Positions 46,206-55,311 of a stretch of 64,000 bases of DNA are shown here, piece after piece (position 1 is the first letter of the stretch; every line of letters begins with the position of its first letter). The notes under the pieces are model-generated. The model ran no database searches and was not told where the DNA came from. It was given only the letters and a program-made list of their open reading frames with translations. The position numbers and the translations under genes are program-made. Location of the stretch: contig NZ_CP107048.1 in the NCBI RefSeq assembly GCF_025736935.1, positions 1,116,001 to 1,180,000 on the forward strand, written 5' to 3'. Source of the DNA: Qipengyuania sp. SS22. GTDB taxonomy: Bacteria; Pseudomonadota; Alphaproteobacteria; Sphingomonadales; Sphingomonadaceae.

Positions 46206-46961
46206 ATGCTAGACGTCCACCAGTTCCCCTGCCTGACCGACAATTACGGTTTCCTGCTCCACGATCCCGCCAGCGGGGAAACCGCGGCGATCGACACGCC
46301 CGATGGCGGCGAATACCTCAAGCAGGCCGACGCCAAGGGCTGGCGTATCACGCAGATCTGGAACACGCATTGGCACCCCGACCATGCCGGCGGGAACAAG
46401 ACCATCGTCGAGGCGACTGGGGCAACGGTCATCGCGCCGCGCGAAGTCGAACGCCTGTCACCCATCGACCGCGTGGTCGGCAATGGCGACAGCGTAATGC
46501 TGGGCGACTGGCAGGCGCGGGTGATCGACGTGTCGGGCCACACCAACGGCCACATCGCCTATTACATAGCCGAGGCAGACATGGCTTTTGTCGGCGACAG
46601 CGTCTTCGCACTGGGCTGCGGGCGGATGTTCGAAGGCGAGCCCGAGCAGTTCTGGAACAGCCTCGACCGGATACGCCAGCTCCCCGACAACACGCTGCTC
46701 TATTGCGCGCATGAATATACCGCGGCGAATGCCAAGTTCGCGCTCCATGCCGATCCCGACAATGCCGAGCTCGCGCTCTATGCCGCGCGGATCGACGAGC
46801 AGCGCGCCAAGGACGAACCGACCGTTCCCACCTTGCTGTCGCGCGAACTGGCGACCAACCCCTTCCTGCGCGCCGACGACGCCGATCTGCGCGATCGTTG
46901 GGGCGGATCGAGCCCGGCGGAGACCTTCGCCGCATTGCGCGCCGCAAAGGACAGTTTCTAA
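46206..46961 (+). CDS. gloB: Hydroxyacylglutathione hydrolase (glyoxalase II)
   Basis: A 251-residue metallo-beta-lactamase-fold enzyme that hydrolyses S-D-lactoylglutathione to lactate and glutathione in methylglyoxal removal. The metal motif is THWHPDHAGG (near residue 55); other ligands are in VSGHTNGHIAYY, GDSVFALGCGRMFEG and LLYCAHEYTAANAKF, a segment specific to glyoxalase II. The C-terminal helical domain is present and ends AALRAAKDSF. The start MLDVHQFPCLTDNYGF at 46206 fits the family. Confidence 0.95.
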   Translation: MLDVHQFPCLTDNYGFLLHDPASGETAAIDTPDGGEYLKQADAKGWRITQIWNTHWHPDHAGGNKTIVEATGATVIAPREVERLSPIDRVVGNGDSVMLGDWQARVIDVSGHTNGHIAYYIAEADMAFVGDSVFALGCGRMFEGEPEQFWNSLDRIRQLPDNTLLYCAHEYTAANAKFALHADPDNAELALYAARIDEQRAKDEPTVPTLLSRELATNPFLRADDADLRDRWGGSSPAETFAALRAAKDSF

Positions 46962-46966
46962 CTGCG

Positions 46967-47932
46967 ATGAAGGCCGTTCTCGTCCGCGAACTGTCGCCCG
47001 ACCTGTCGGGGGTCGAGCTGGCCGAGATCGCCCAGCCTGCCGGCGATGTGCTGGTCCGCGTACGCGCCGCCTCGCTCAACTATCCCGACCTGCTGATGAC
47101 GCAGGGCACATACCAGTTCAAACCCGAGCCGCCCTTCGTCTCGGGTCTCGAAATGGCTGGCGAAGTGGTGGAAGCCCCTGCCGATTGCGGCTTCGTCCCG
47201 GGTGACAGGGTACGCGGCGGGGCCAAGACCGGCGCCTTTGCCGAATATGTCGCGCTGCCCGCTGCCGCGCTGCGCAAGGTCCCTGAGGCAATGGACTGCG
47301 CGCACGCTGCGGCGATGGGCGCTGCCTATCACACCGCCTATGTCGCGCTGGTCGAGATTGGCGGGCTGGAAGCCGGACAGACGGTGCTGGTGCATGGGGC
47401 CAGCGGCGGGGTCGGCCTTGCCGCCTGCGATCTGGCCCAGGCGATGGGCGCAAAGGTAATCGCCGCCACGCACCGCGAGGACAAGCTCGACCGTTTGCGC
47501 GTGATCGCCAAACCCGATGCGGCGATCCTCAACACCGGCCGCTTCCGCGAAGATGTCAGCGAATTGACCGGGGGGCGATTGTGCGACCTCGTCTTCGATC
47601 CCGTCGGCGGCGATGTGTTCGACGAGAGCACCCGCTGCGTCACTTTCGGTGGCAAGCTGCTGGTGATCGGGTTCGTCGCCGGGCGCATCCCCGAAATCGC
47701 GGTCAACATCCCGCTGATCAAGGGGTTCTCGGTGGTCGGTGTCCGCGCGGGCGAATACGCCCGCCGTTTCCCCGAGCGCGGCGCCCACATCGCGCAGGCG
47801 ATCGACCAGCTTGCCAGCGAGGGCCGCATCACGCCCCATGTCGAGCGCACGCTCCCCCTCGCCTCGTGGCGCGAGGCTTTCGAGGCGATGGCGCGCGGCG
47901 AGATCATCGGCAAGCTCGTCCTCGAACCGTAA
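46967..47932 (+). CDS. NADPH:quinone oxidoreductase family protein (MDR)
   Basis: A 321-residue zinc-independent medium-chain reductase. It has RAASLNYPDLLMTQGTYQFKP, a FVSGLEMAGEV segment, VHGASGGVGLAACDLAQAMGA for NADPH binding, DPVGGDVFDES and PERGAHIAQAID. The family reduces quinones or enoyl/enone substrates with NADPH. It starts 5 bases after the gloB stop, so both detoxification-type genes are cotranscribed. A hairpin terminator follows at 47951. Confidence 0.9.
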   Translation: MKAVLVRELSPDLSGVELAEIAQPAGDVLVRVRAASLNYPDLLMTQGTYQFKPEPPFVSGLEMAGEVVEAPADCGFVPGDRVRGGAKTGAFAEYVALPAAALRKVPEAMDCAHAAAMGAAYHTAYVALVEIGGLEAGQTVLVHGASGGVGLAACDLAQAMGAKVIAATHREDKLDRLRVIAKPDAAILNTGRFREDVSELTGGRLCDLVFDPVGGDVFDESTRCVTFGGKLLVIGFVAGRIPEIAVNIPLIKGFSVVGVRAGEYARRFPERGAHIAQAIDQLASEGRITPHVERTLPLASWREAFEAMARGEIIGKLVLEP

Positions 47933-47950
47933 GCTTCGCGGCTCAAACGC

Positions 47951-47980
47951 AAAAGGGCGGCCCCGCAGGACCGCCCTTTC
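47951..47980. terminator. Bidirectional terminator between the quinone reductase and atpF
   Basis: AAAGGGCGG pairs with CCGCCCTTT around a 10-base loop, with A-rich and T-rich flanks on both sides. Being convergently placed, it can end both the gloB-quinone reductase transcript and the minus-strand F0 operon. Confidence 0.8.
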
Positions 47981-48002
47981 GAAAACTCCATGACAGCCGG
48001 AA

Positions 48003-48575
48003 TCAGATCCCGGCGATCACCGTATCGGCCAGCGCCTTGTCGGCCGTAGCATCGTGCTTTTCGGAAATCAGCGTGCGGCTGGCATTGGTCGCGGCATTGA
48101 CGGCGCGATTACGGACATCGTCGACCGCCTCGCGCTCGGCGGCAGCGATCTTGTCTTCGGCCATCCGCTTGCGGCGCTCGACCATGGCCTTGCTGTCGGC
48201 CTCGGCCTTTTCGAGCAGCGCATCGGCTTCGTGCCGGGCATTGACCAGCATCGCTTCGGCGTCCTTCTCGGCACCGGCGATCTTGGCGGCATATTCCTGG
48301 CGCAGCGCTTCGGCTTCGGCGCGCAGCTGCTTGGCCTCGTCGAGCTGGTCCTTGATCGCGGCAATCTTGCCGTCGAGCCCACCGGCGATGGTCTTGTGGG
48401 CCTTAGCCCCGAACAGCGCGATCAGCAGCAGGACAAGCATCGACAGCGAGACGATCTGGAACGGTGCCAGGCCCCACAGCTCGGGTTCGGCATGCGTTCC
48501 GGCACCGCCGTGGCTGTCCTCGACGAGGACCTGGGCCGCTTCGGTGGCGAAGACTTCGGGCGCGGCGTTAGCCAT
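48003..48575 (-). CDS. atpF: ATP synthase F0 subunit b
   Basis: A 190-residue peripheral-stalk subunit. One membrane helix (IVSLSMLVLLLIALFG, about 41-56) is followed by a long charged coiled coil running to the C-terminus. An Ala/Glu-rich N-terminal leader precedes the helix. It overlaps the b' gene by 8 bases and is last in the F0 operon. The presence of two b-type genes forming a heterodimer is normal for alphaproteobacteria. Confidence 0.94.
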   Translation of the reverse strand: MANAAPEVFATEAAQVLVEDSHGGAGTHAEPELWGLAPFQIVSLSMLVLLLIALFGAKAHKTIAGGLDGKIAAIKDQLDEAKQLRAEAEALRQEYAAKIAGAEKDAEAMLVNARHEADALLEKAEADSKAMVERRKRMAEDKIAAAEREAVDDVRNRAVNAATNASRTLISEKHDATADKALADTVIAGI

Positions 48576-49062
48576 GGCTCAGGGCCTCCTTGACGGCCTT
48601 AGTGGCGACGGGCTTGGTCACGCTGACGCCGGCGAGGCGCGAGACGATGTCCTGTGCCGCTTCGGCAGCGACCGCTTCGACTTCGGTCAGCGCCGCAGTG
48701 CGGGCTTCGGCGATACCGTGTTCGGCTTCGGCAAGTTTCTTGTCGAGCCGCGCCTGTGCCGCCTTCAGTTTCTTTTCGGACTTGGCCGCAGCCTCGTCCT
48801 TGGCCCCGGCGACGATTGCCTGCGCCGCGGCGCGGTTCTCGTTCTCGCGGACCCGCCAGGCTTCTTCCTCGGCGTCGGCAGCATCGCGCGCAGCCTTGGC
48901 TGCAGCGAGGTCGGCGGCGATCTGGCCGTCACGCTGGGCGACGGTTTCCATCACCCTCGGCACCATGCCGCGGCCGATGACGAAGAAGGTGATGCCGAAA
49001 AAGACCAGCAGCCAGAAGACCTGGCTGGACCATGTTTCGGCAAGCTGTGCGATCTGGGGCAT
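48568..49062 (-). CDS. atpF': ATP synthase F0 subunit b'
   Basis: A 164-residue second peripheral-stalk subunit starting MPQIAQLAETWSSQVFWLLVFF. That aromatic membrane helix is followed by GMVPRVMETVAQRDGQI and a long Ala/Glu/Lys coiled coil, the b' pattern of photosynthetic and alphaproteobacterial ATP synthases. It lies between atpE and atpF and pairs with the b subunit in the stalk. Confidence 0.94.
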   Translation of the reverse strand: MPQIAQLAETWSSQVFWLLVFFGITFFVIGRGMVPRVMETVAQRDGQIAADLAAAKAARDAADAEEEAWRVRENENRAAAQAIVAGAKDEAAAKSEKKLKAAQARLDKKLAEAEHGIAEARTAALTEVEAVAAEAAQDIVSRLAGVSVTKPVATKAVKEALSHG

Positions 49063-49145
49063 GGCAGCTCTCGAAAGGCGGGTACGAAAAATTCACGGCA
49101 CCGGCCAGGACATGTCCCCGGCCGGTGCGATATCGGCAGTCGCTG

Positions 49146-49373
49146 TTAGGCGACGAAGATCAGGATCATCGACACGACGAACGCCAGCAGGCCGAGAAGT
49201 TCGGCAGCGGCGAAGCCGATGAACAGGCGGCCCTGCTGGCCGTCGGCAGCACCCGGATTGCGCAGCGCGCTTTCGAGGAACGAACCGAAGACGTTACCCA
49301 CACCGATCGCGGCCATACCGGCACCGATCGCTGCGAGGCCTGCACCGATGAGCTTTGCAGCTTCCATTTCCAT
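49146..49373 (-). CDS. atpE: ATP synthase F0 subunit c
   Basis: A 75-residue hairpin of two membrane helices forming the rotor ring. Helix one has the glycine-packed IGAGLAAIGAGMAAIGVG; the loop RNPGAADGQQG faces F1; helix two carries the proton-binding Glu58 in FAAAELLGLL. No sodium-binding signature (Gln/Glu plus Ser-Thr) is evident, so proton coupling is expected. Length is standard. Confidence 0.98.
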   Translation of the reverse strand: MEMEAAKLIGAGLAAIGAGMAAIGVGNVFGSFLESALRNPGAADGQQGRLFIGFAAAELLGLLAFVVSMILIFVA

Positions 49374-49409
49374 GACAAACTCCTTTGAAAAATCTGATTG
49401 ATAGATGAC

Positions 49410-50198
49410 TTAGTGAAGGTTCTCGGCGTCGTTGATATACAGCGACGTCAGAAGAGCGAAAACATAGGCTTGGATACCGGCGACCAGCAGTTCGAGCGCG
49501 CAGATGCCGATCATCAGGATAAAGCTGGGCAGGCCGACCATCAGGCCGAAAGTGGCGCCGGCATTGGTGCCGTCGATCACGAAGCTCGACAGCACTTCGA
49601 GCAGCACGTGGCCGGCCATCATGGCGACGAACAGTCGCAGGCCGAGGCTGAACGGACGCACCATGAACGAGATGAACTCGATCGGCGCGATGATCGGAAT
49701 CATCGGCAGCGGCGTGCCTTGCGGCACGAACAGGCTGAAGAAGTGGAAGCCGTGCTTCCAGAAGCCGACCAGCAGCACGATCGAGAAACTGATGATCGCG
49801 AGCACGCCGGTAACGGTGAAGTGGCTGGTGAAAGTGAACGGGTGCAGCCCGAAAATGCCCAACGGCAGCAGGCCGAGGAGGTTGGCGAACAGGATGAACA
49901 TGAACAGGCTGAAGACATAGGGCACGTATTTGCGCCCGGCCTTGCCGATATTGGCTTCCAGCATGTTGTCGATGAAACCGGTGAAGGTTTCGACCGTCAT
50001 CTGCCAGCGCCCGGGCACCAGTTCGCGCTTCATCCCGCCCAGCACGAAGAGGAAGAGCACCACGGTGGTGATCAGCATCCACATTGCGCTGTTGGTGAAG
50101 GCGATGTTGTAACCGGCCAGTTCCCAACCGCCCGAACCGGCAAGCGGTTCGATGGTGAACTGGTACATCGGATCGACTTTGGCCTGCTCGGCTGCCAC
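49410..50198 (-). CDS. atpB: ATP synthase F0 subunit a
   Basis: A 262-residue multi-helix stator subunit providing the proton half-channels. It shows FTNSAMWMLITT, MLEANIGKAGRKYVPYVFSLFMFIL, IEFISFMVRPFSLGLRLFVAMMAGHVLL with the essential arginine of SLGLRLF, and a C-terminal LELLVAGIQAYVFALLTSLYI. Length is typical. It follows the AtpZ-like gene by 54 bases and precedes atpE by 36. Confidence 0.98.
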   Translation of the reverse strand: MAAEQAKVDPMYQFTIEPLAGSGGWELAGYNIAFTNSAMWMLITTVVLFLFVLGGMKRELVPGRWQMTVETFTGFIDNMLEANIGKAGRKYVPYVFSLFMFILFANLLGLLPLGIFGLHPFTFTSHFTVTGVLAIISFSIVLLVGFWKHGFHFFSLFVPQGTPLPMIPIIAPIEFISFMVRPFSLGLRLFVAMMAGHVLLEVLSSFVIDGTNAGATFGLMVGLPSFILMIGICALELLVAGIQAYVFALLTSLYINDAENLH

Positions 50199-50252
50199 GT
50201 CTGTTTCGTCCCTAGAACCTGTAACGAACGCCCCGGAAATCCCGCGAGGGGA

Positions 50253-50573
50253 TCATTCGTCGGGGCGCTTGTTTGCCGCACGGAAAATGTTTCTGAAGGC
50301 GACCACTATTCCGAGGAACAGGCCGATCAACAGACCCCAGGGATTGGTACCGGTGAAATAGCCGATGGCATAACCGATGACCGCACCGCCAAGAAGCCCG
50401 CCGAGAAGGTCCGCCAGAACCCGGTTGCCGCTACGATAATTCGCATCGGCACCCGAAGCCGTGGGACGGTTACGCTGCTCTTCGCGCTGCTGGGCGGCCG
50501 AGAGCCGCTTCTCCAGCGCGTCGATCCGCGCATCCTCCTCGATAGGTTCTCGTGCGGGTTCGTCGTCGCTCAT
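50253..50573 (-). CDS. AtpZ/AtpI family protein
   Basis: A 106-residue membrane protein at the head of the F0 operon. A charged N-terminal half (DEPAREPIEEDARIDALEKRL) is followed by two glycine-rich helices, LADLLGGLLGGAVIGYAIGYF and WGLLIGLFLGIVVAFRNIF. AtpI/AtpZ proteins help c-ring assembly or magnesium and calcium entry. The promoter of the operon should lie in the gap 50574-50714, where no clear -35/-10 pair could be fixed. Confidence 0.9.
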   Translation of the reverse strand: MSDDEPAREPIEEDARIDALEKRLSAAQQREEQRNRPTASGADANYRSGNRVLADLLGGLLGGAVIGYAIGYFTGTNPWGLLIGLFLGIVVAFRNIFRAANKRPDE

Positions 50574-50714
50574 GCCTTGCTCCTTTAAGGGGGTTGCGCG
50601 GCACGGGCACGGACTTGCCCGCCGAGGGCGACGACCCCTTAGAAGGGGGGTGGTGGCAAGTCAACACGGAGCGGGGCGAGCTACGCCCGAAGTATCACAA
50701 AAAAGCCCACTTTC

Positions 50715-51104
50715 TTACGGACAGCGTGGATCGCGCAGCGGGGCACCGGTGCCGCGGGTCTGCCAGCTGCCATCGGGTGCCTGGTATTTCTCGCCCGGTT
50801 CGGTGGCGAGGATCGCCTGGCAACCGGCGGTCAGGGCATATTCCTCGATCGTCGCATTGTTCGCCTTAGCGCGTTCCGAATAAACAGCGCGGCGCTTGAT
50901 GTTGATATCGTTGACGATCCGGCGCAGCGCGGGCGTTTCGCCGACCACGATGCCCAGATAGCCATCCATCCGCTCGCCGACCTGGCCCGACGAACGGGCC
51001 GCGGCATAGGCGGGATCGCGCTGTGCGAAGGCCGGTGCGGCGAAGCCGCCCAGCGCGGTGGCCATGGCCGCAGCCACCAGAACCGGTTTCGTCATCTTGT
51101 TCAT
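50715..51104 (-). CDS. YdbL family (DUF1318) periplasmic protein
   Basis: A 129-residue exported protein. The start MNKMTKPVLVAAAMATALGG at 51104 gives a signal peptide cleaved after AFA. The mature part has RSSGQVGERMDGYLGIV and VNDINIKRRAVYSERAKANN, the DUF1318 core. An alternative start at 51116 would overlap the YnbE stop by ATGA. YdbL works with YdbH and YnbE; in E. coli it is reported as a chaperone-like factor for YnbE assembly. The three genes are adjacent here in that order of transcription. Confidence 0.9.
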   Translation of the reverse strand: MNKMTKPVLVAAAMATALGGFAAPAFAQRDPAYAAARSSGQVGERMDGYLGIVVGETPALRRIVNDINIKRRAVYSERAKANNATIEEYALTAGCQAILATEPGEKYQAPDGSWQTRGTGAPLRDPRCP

Positions 51105-51115
51105 AATGTCACCCA

Positions 51116-51310
51116 TCAGAAGATATCCGCATTGTCCTCGATCGTATTGCCCGCATCCTCGGCGAGCCGGTAGATCACTTCCTGGCGGATGTTGACGTTC
51201 AACTCGATCACGATCGGCTCTTCGGGCGCATTCACCGTAATGCATCCGCCCAGCGCGACTGTGGCCAGCATGGCCGCCGCCATCCTCCCGGTCAATTTGG
51301 GGTATTTCAT
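51116..51310 (-). CDS. YnbE family lipoprotein
   Basis: A 64-residue outer-membrane lipoprotein. The signal ends in lipobox LGGC, followed by a short mature part, VNAPEEPIVIELNVNIRQEV, the conserved beta-strand that extends YdbH. A GTG at 51319 overlapping the YdbH stop is an alternative start. It is the middle gene of the YdbH-YnbE-YdbL set, which is thought to bridge the periplasm for phospholipid traffic. Confidence 0.9.
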   Translation of the reverse strand: MKYPKLTGRMAAAMLATVALGGCITVNAPEEPIVIELNVNIRQEVIYRLAEDAGNTIEDNADIF

Positions 51311-51315
51311 AGCCC

Positions 51316-54300
51316 TCACTCGCTTTCCTGCTCCTGAATAGGGATTTCATCCGGAATGATGTCGTCCGGGTCGATAATCGGTTCGGCCTCGGCGCCGGTA
51401 ATCGAACGGCGCAGCAATCGCGTGCCATCGTCGGACAGCAATCCCAGCGAACGCGGATCGCGCACCGAGGCCGGATCGTACAGCGATTTGAGATTGTTCA
51501 ACAGCTGGTAGAACTGGGCCTTGATGTTGATACGGAACTGCAGCGGCAGCGATGCGAGGCGCTTGGTGACGAAATTGGACTTGGCGTCCTCCCCCTGCCG
51601 AATCCCGTCGAAGCGGACACGGGTGACGATCTCGCCGGTCAGCGGGCCTTCCATGATCACGCGCATCTGCGAATAATCGAGGCTCTTCAGCGCATCGAAG
51701 GCAAAATTCGCGATCGGCGAGAGGTCTTCATAAGTCAGCTCGCCGACATAGGAAACGGTGCCGCCCGGCGGGCGCGAGATAAGGACTCCGGTATCGATCC
51801 GGCCATTGCCGCGTTCGTCGAACACGATCGGCACGGTCCCGTCGAACAGCCCCGTCGCGGTGATGTTCTCCAGCTCCATCTCGGTGACGAAGGTCCCCGC
51901 ATCGAGACCGACGATCTCGAAGATATAGCGCCGTTCCTCGCTGACCCCGAGATTGAGATCGACATCGCGCAGGATCAGCTGCCCACCCATGAACGGCCAG
52001 TTGCCACCCGACACCGCGAGCAATTCGCCGTTCTGCAGCGCAAAGCCGACTTCGCCGTCGAACACTTCGACCCCGGGATTGACCGAAGCGACGCGAATCG
52101 TTTGCCCGGGCGCAGTCGTCAAATTGAGCAAATCGGTAAACTCGATCGTCCCGCTGGCTCCCTTGACCGGGCCAAAGGCAGCCGCGAAATCGAGATCGTC
52201 GGTGGTAAAGCGCCCGGTACTGGTCACCGTGCCGTCTGCCGCCCAGTCGATCCGGCCCCGCCCGGTGACGGTTCCTTCGGTATTGGCGATCACACCCTTG
52301 GTCAGGCTCGACAGCTCCATCGGCTGTAGGCCAGCGTCGAATTGCAGGCCGGGGACTGCAAGATCGGCAAAGCCCGCACCGCTGGCCAGATCGTGGCGGA
52401 TATCGACCGCGGTGACGAGCCGGTCGCTCGCCGGATGGCGCAAATCGGCCTGCGCAGCGATGACATTATCGATCAGAGCAAGCACCGCATCGCGCGCGAC
52501 CAGCGGCTCGAACCGGGCGGGTTCGTCGCGGTCGACGAGTGTGAACTCGCCTTCCTCGATCGCCAGCCGGCCATCGGCGAAACGCCACTGGCCGCTGGCC
52601 TGCGTCAGGTTCATCGGCACCGCCGCGAGCGCGATATCCGCATCGCTGAACGTCCCCGCGATTTCGTCGCCGAGCCGCGCCTCCAGTCCCGATACGCGGA
52701 ACCGGCTGGCGGTCTCCGCCGGGCCGAGCGCGACATCGATGGCCTTGGCGGTCATCACGCCCGGATAGGCGAAGCCGACCGGACCGGAGACGAGCCGGAT
52801 CGGCGTTTCGCCGAGATATCCCTCGAGATCGAGCGACGAGGTTCCGGCAGCGATCTGCAGGCCGCCGGGTCCGCTCTTCAGAATCGCGCGTCCACGCGGC
52901 GGGCATAGCGTCAGGCCGCGCTTCTCGACGGCGAGATTGGCGAGTTCGAGGCGATCGAAGCGCACCTCGGTGCACGAGCGCCACAAAGCGAGTTGTCCCT
53001 CGCCGTACCGCCCTTCCACCGGCAACCGCAGATTGGTCGCCGAGCCGCCCGGTAGCGCGCCGCTGGCCTCGACCCGACCCGCAAAGCCGAGCGCCCCGCC
53101 CGGCCCCTGCGCGATCATGATCTGCGGCACGGCCAGCATCGAACTGCCCGCAGCATACCGCTCCATCGCCAGGCGGAAAATCGACCCGCCCGAATCGCTG
53201 CGCTCCATCCGTCCGCTGATCCGCGGCATATCCGCGCCGCCGGTTGCGATATTGCCCACGATGCGCGGCATTTCGCCAGTCCTCGCAGCGATCTCGACGC
53301 GCGATAGCGACACCAGCCGTGCGCCGCTGCCGCCGCGCAATTCGGCGCGCGGGGTGAGCAGCGAATACCCCTCGGGATCGAACCGCAAACGGATATCGGC
53401 ATCGAGCGCGCTGCCGCGGGTCTCCGCCTGCAATGCATTGGCCATCTTGCGGGTCAGCGGTGCGACCAGCGTCCCCTCGCCCGTTCGCACAAGCGATTCG
53501 ACCGTCGCCACCAATCCGCGCCCGAGCCGCAGCCCGTTGCCCTCGAGGTTGCCTTCGAGCTGGAGCCGCTCGACCCCGTCGCTGGCACGCAATTGCCCTT
53601 CGGCGGTGAGCACCGCCGCGAGCACCTGCGGGGTATCGACGCCGCGTGCTGCGAGCGAATATTTCGCGGTGGTCAGCCGGTCGCGCATCTGCGCGCGAAC
53701 CGTGCCCATGATGGCGGAAGCGGTATTACCCGCATAGCGCGTTTCGCCGCCCTCGAGCCGGACCTCGATCGCCGGGTTTGCCAATCGCGTGTCGGCTGCA
53801 ACCGTGAAGTCCAGCGCATAGTCGTCGAGGGTGAGCGCCTGGTCTTCGCACGCCAGCGAGGCGAGACGCACGGGGCCGGAGAATTGCGGCTCGCCCGAGG
53901 TCGAAGTGAGCTTGCCATAGGCGCTCGTCCGCCCTGCTTCACATCCAGGCAGCGCAAGGCTGGGCGCAATCGCGGCCAGCGTGCCGTCCCAGCCATGGCT
54001 GACCAGTCCGGTGCCCGCGATCTTGAGTCCGACCGGGCCGTAATCGGTTTCGATCAATCCGCGCCCGTCGTGGATGGTCAGGTTGAGATTAGGCAAGCCG
54101 GCAGGGCCTTCGCTCGGTCCGAAGACCAGCGGGTCGAGGCTTCCCAGGCTGAATTGGCTGTCGCGATAGGTTCCGTAGAGGCGCGGTTCGACCAGCGTGA
54201 CGCCGCCAATTTCGGGCGTGCCAAAGCGGTGCCTCAGCGTGACGATCACGCGTTCGGCGGTGAAATCGGGGGCGTCGGGATCGCCGAGGACGACCTGCGA

Positions 54301-54540
54301 CAGAACCTGCGTCTGGCCGCCGACGCGGTCGATCGTGTAACTGGCGGGGATATTGTTCGCATCGAGCTGGTCGCGGATGATGTCGTCGACAATCTGCTCG
54401 CGCGACAGCCATACTACCAGTGCGGCACCCAGCAGCACGGCAAGGAAGGCAAGCGCGAACGCCCAGCGCTTGCGACGCCAGCCTGCCCGCCGCACGGAAT
54501 CGTCGGCCGTCATGTCATCGTCGCTCGCGGCCCGCTCCAT
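51316..54540 (-). CDS. YdbH family AsmA-like intermembrane protein
   Basis: A 1074-residue inner-membrane-anchored protein. After a basic N-terminus (GWRRKRW), one helix, AFALAFLAVLLGAALVVWLS, is followed by a long periplasmic part rich in beta strands, the bridge-like repeat layout of AsmA/TamB-type proteins. The C-terminus has LKSLYDPASVRDPRSLGLLS. In E. coli YdbH acts redundantly with TamB and YhdP in moving phospholipids to the outer membrane. The start at 54540 is chosen over GTG 54549. It is coupled to ynbE by overlap. Confidence 0.9.
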   Translation of the reverse strand: MERAASDDDMTADDSVRRAGWRRKRWAFALAFLAVLLGAALVVWLSREQIVDDIIRDQLDANNIPASYTIDRVGGQTQVLSQVVLGDPDAPDFTAERVIVTLRHRFGTPEIGGVTLVEPRLYGTYRDSQFSLGSLDPLVFGPSEGPAGLPNLNLTIHDGRGLIETDYGPVGLKIAGTGLVSHGWDGTLAAIAPSLALPGCEAGRTSAYGKLTSTSGEPQFSGPVRLASLACEDQALTLDDYALDFTVAADTRLANPAIEVRLEGGETRYAGNTASAIMGTVRAQMRDRLTTAKYSLAARGVDTPQVLAAVLTAEGQLRASDGVERLQLEGNLEGNGLRLGRGLVATVESLVRTGEGTLVAPLTRKMANALQAETRGSALDADIRLRFDPEGYSLLTPRAELRGGSGARLVSLSRVEIAARTGEMPRIVGNIATGGADMPRISGRMERSDSGGSIFRLAMERYAAGSSMLAVPQIMIAQGPGGALGFAGRVEASGALPGGSATNLRLPVEGRYGEGQLALWRSCTEVRFDRLELANLAVEKRGLTLCPPRGRAILKSGPGGLQIAAGTSSLDLEGYLGETPIRLVSGPVGFAYPGVMTAKAIDVALGPAETASRFRVSGLEARLGDEIAGTFSDADIALAAVPMNLTQASGQWRFADGRLAIEEGEFTLVDRDEPARFEPLVARDAVLALIDNVIAAQADLRHPASDRLVTAVDIRHDLASGAGFADLAVPGLQFDAGLQPMELSSLTKGVIANTEGTVTGRGRIDWAADGTVTSTGRFTTDDLDFAAAFGPVKGASGTIEFTDLLNLTTAPGQTIRVASVNPGVEVFDGEVGFALQNGELLAVSGGNWPFMGGQLILRDVDLNLGVSEERRYIFEIVGLDAGTFVTEMELENITATGLFDGTVPIVFDERGNGRIDTGVLISRPPGGTVSYVGELTYEDLSPIANFAFDALKSLDYSQMRVIMEGPLTGEIVTRVRFDGIRQGEDAKSNFVTKRLASLPLQFRINIKAQFYQLLNNLKSLYDPASVRDPRSLGLLSDDGTRLLRRSITGAEAEPIIDPDDIIPDEIPIQEQESE

Positions 54541-54576
54541 CGATCCCACACTTGCGCGTATTGCCTGCTAAAGGCA

Positions 54577-55311
54577 ATGCAAGTGCGTCAAACGCGGCGC
54601 ATGGGGGAATGGTTGCCGGGGGATACGAATAAATCGGCGACGCATGCCGGTGCCGGGCACCGCCAGCGTCTGCGCGACCGCCTGCTGTCAGGCGGTGCCG
54701 AAGCGCTCGCCGATTACGAACTGCTGGAATTCCTGCTGTTCGCCACCATCCGCCAGGGCGATACCAAGCCGCTGGCCAAGGCGCTGATTGCCCATTTCGG
54801 ATCGTTCGCGGGCGTTCTTGCCGCCGATCCGCAGGCGCTGCAGCGGGTCAAGGGCATGGGCGAAGCGAGTGCCGCCGCGCTTTATGCCTGCAGTCTGGCA
54901 GCCCGGCGGATGGCGCGCGGCGCAGTGCAGGACAAGCCGGTGCTGGCAAGTTGGCAGGCGCTGCTCGATTATCTCGCGATCGACATGGCGCATCTCGCTC
55001 ACGAGCGCGTCCGCGTGCTTTACCTGAATGCGCAGAACCGGCTGATCCTCGACCACCTGCTCGGCGAAGGGTCGATCGACGAAGCCGCGATCCACCCGCG
55101 CGAGGTGATCCGCAAGGCGTTCGATATCGGCGCGACGGCGCTGATCCTGGTGCACAACCATCCCAGCGGAAACCCCGAACCGAGCCGTGCCGATATCGCG
55201 ATCACCGCGCGTATTGCCGAGGCTGGCCGCCTGCTTGGCGTGACCGTGCACGACCATGTGATCATCGGCCGCGAGGGCAATGTCTCGCTGCGCGCGAAGG
55301 GCCTGATCTGA
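54577..55311 (+). CDS. radC: RadC family JAB-domain protein
   Basis: A 244-residue protein. A helix-hairpin-helix part (LLEFLLFATIRQGDTKPLAKALI, then LQRVKGMGEASAAALYA) precedes a JAB/MPN metalloprotease-like domain with VHNHPSGNPEPSRADIAIT, the complete zinc motif. Relatives are chromosomal and phage or island encoded; despite the name, a DNA-repair role is doubtful. The start at 54577 has AAAGG very close; 54601 is an alternative. Its stop abuts the convergent DUF3857 stop as the palindrome TGATCA. Confidence 0.88.
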   Translation: MQVRQTRRMGEWLPGDTNKSATHAGAGHRQRLRDRLLSGGAEALADYELLEFLLFATIRQGDTKPLAKALIAHFGSFAGVLAADPQALQRVKGMGEASAAALYACSLAARRMARGAVQDKPVLASWQALLDYLAIDMAHLAHERVRVLYLNAQNRLILDHLLGEGSIDEAAIHPREVIRKAFDIGATALILVHNHPSGNPEPSRADIAITARIAEAGRLLGVTVHDHVIIGREGNVSLRAKGLI

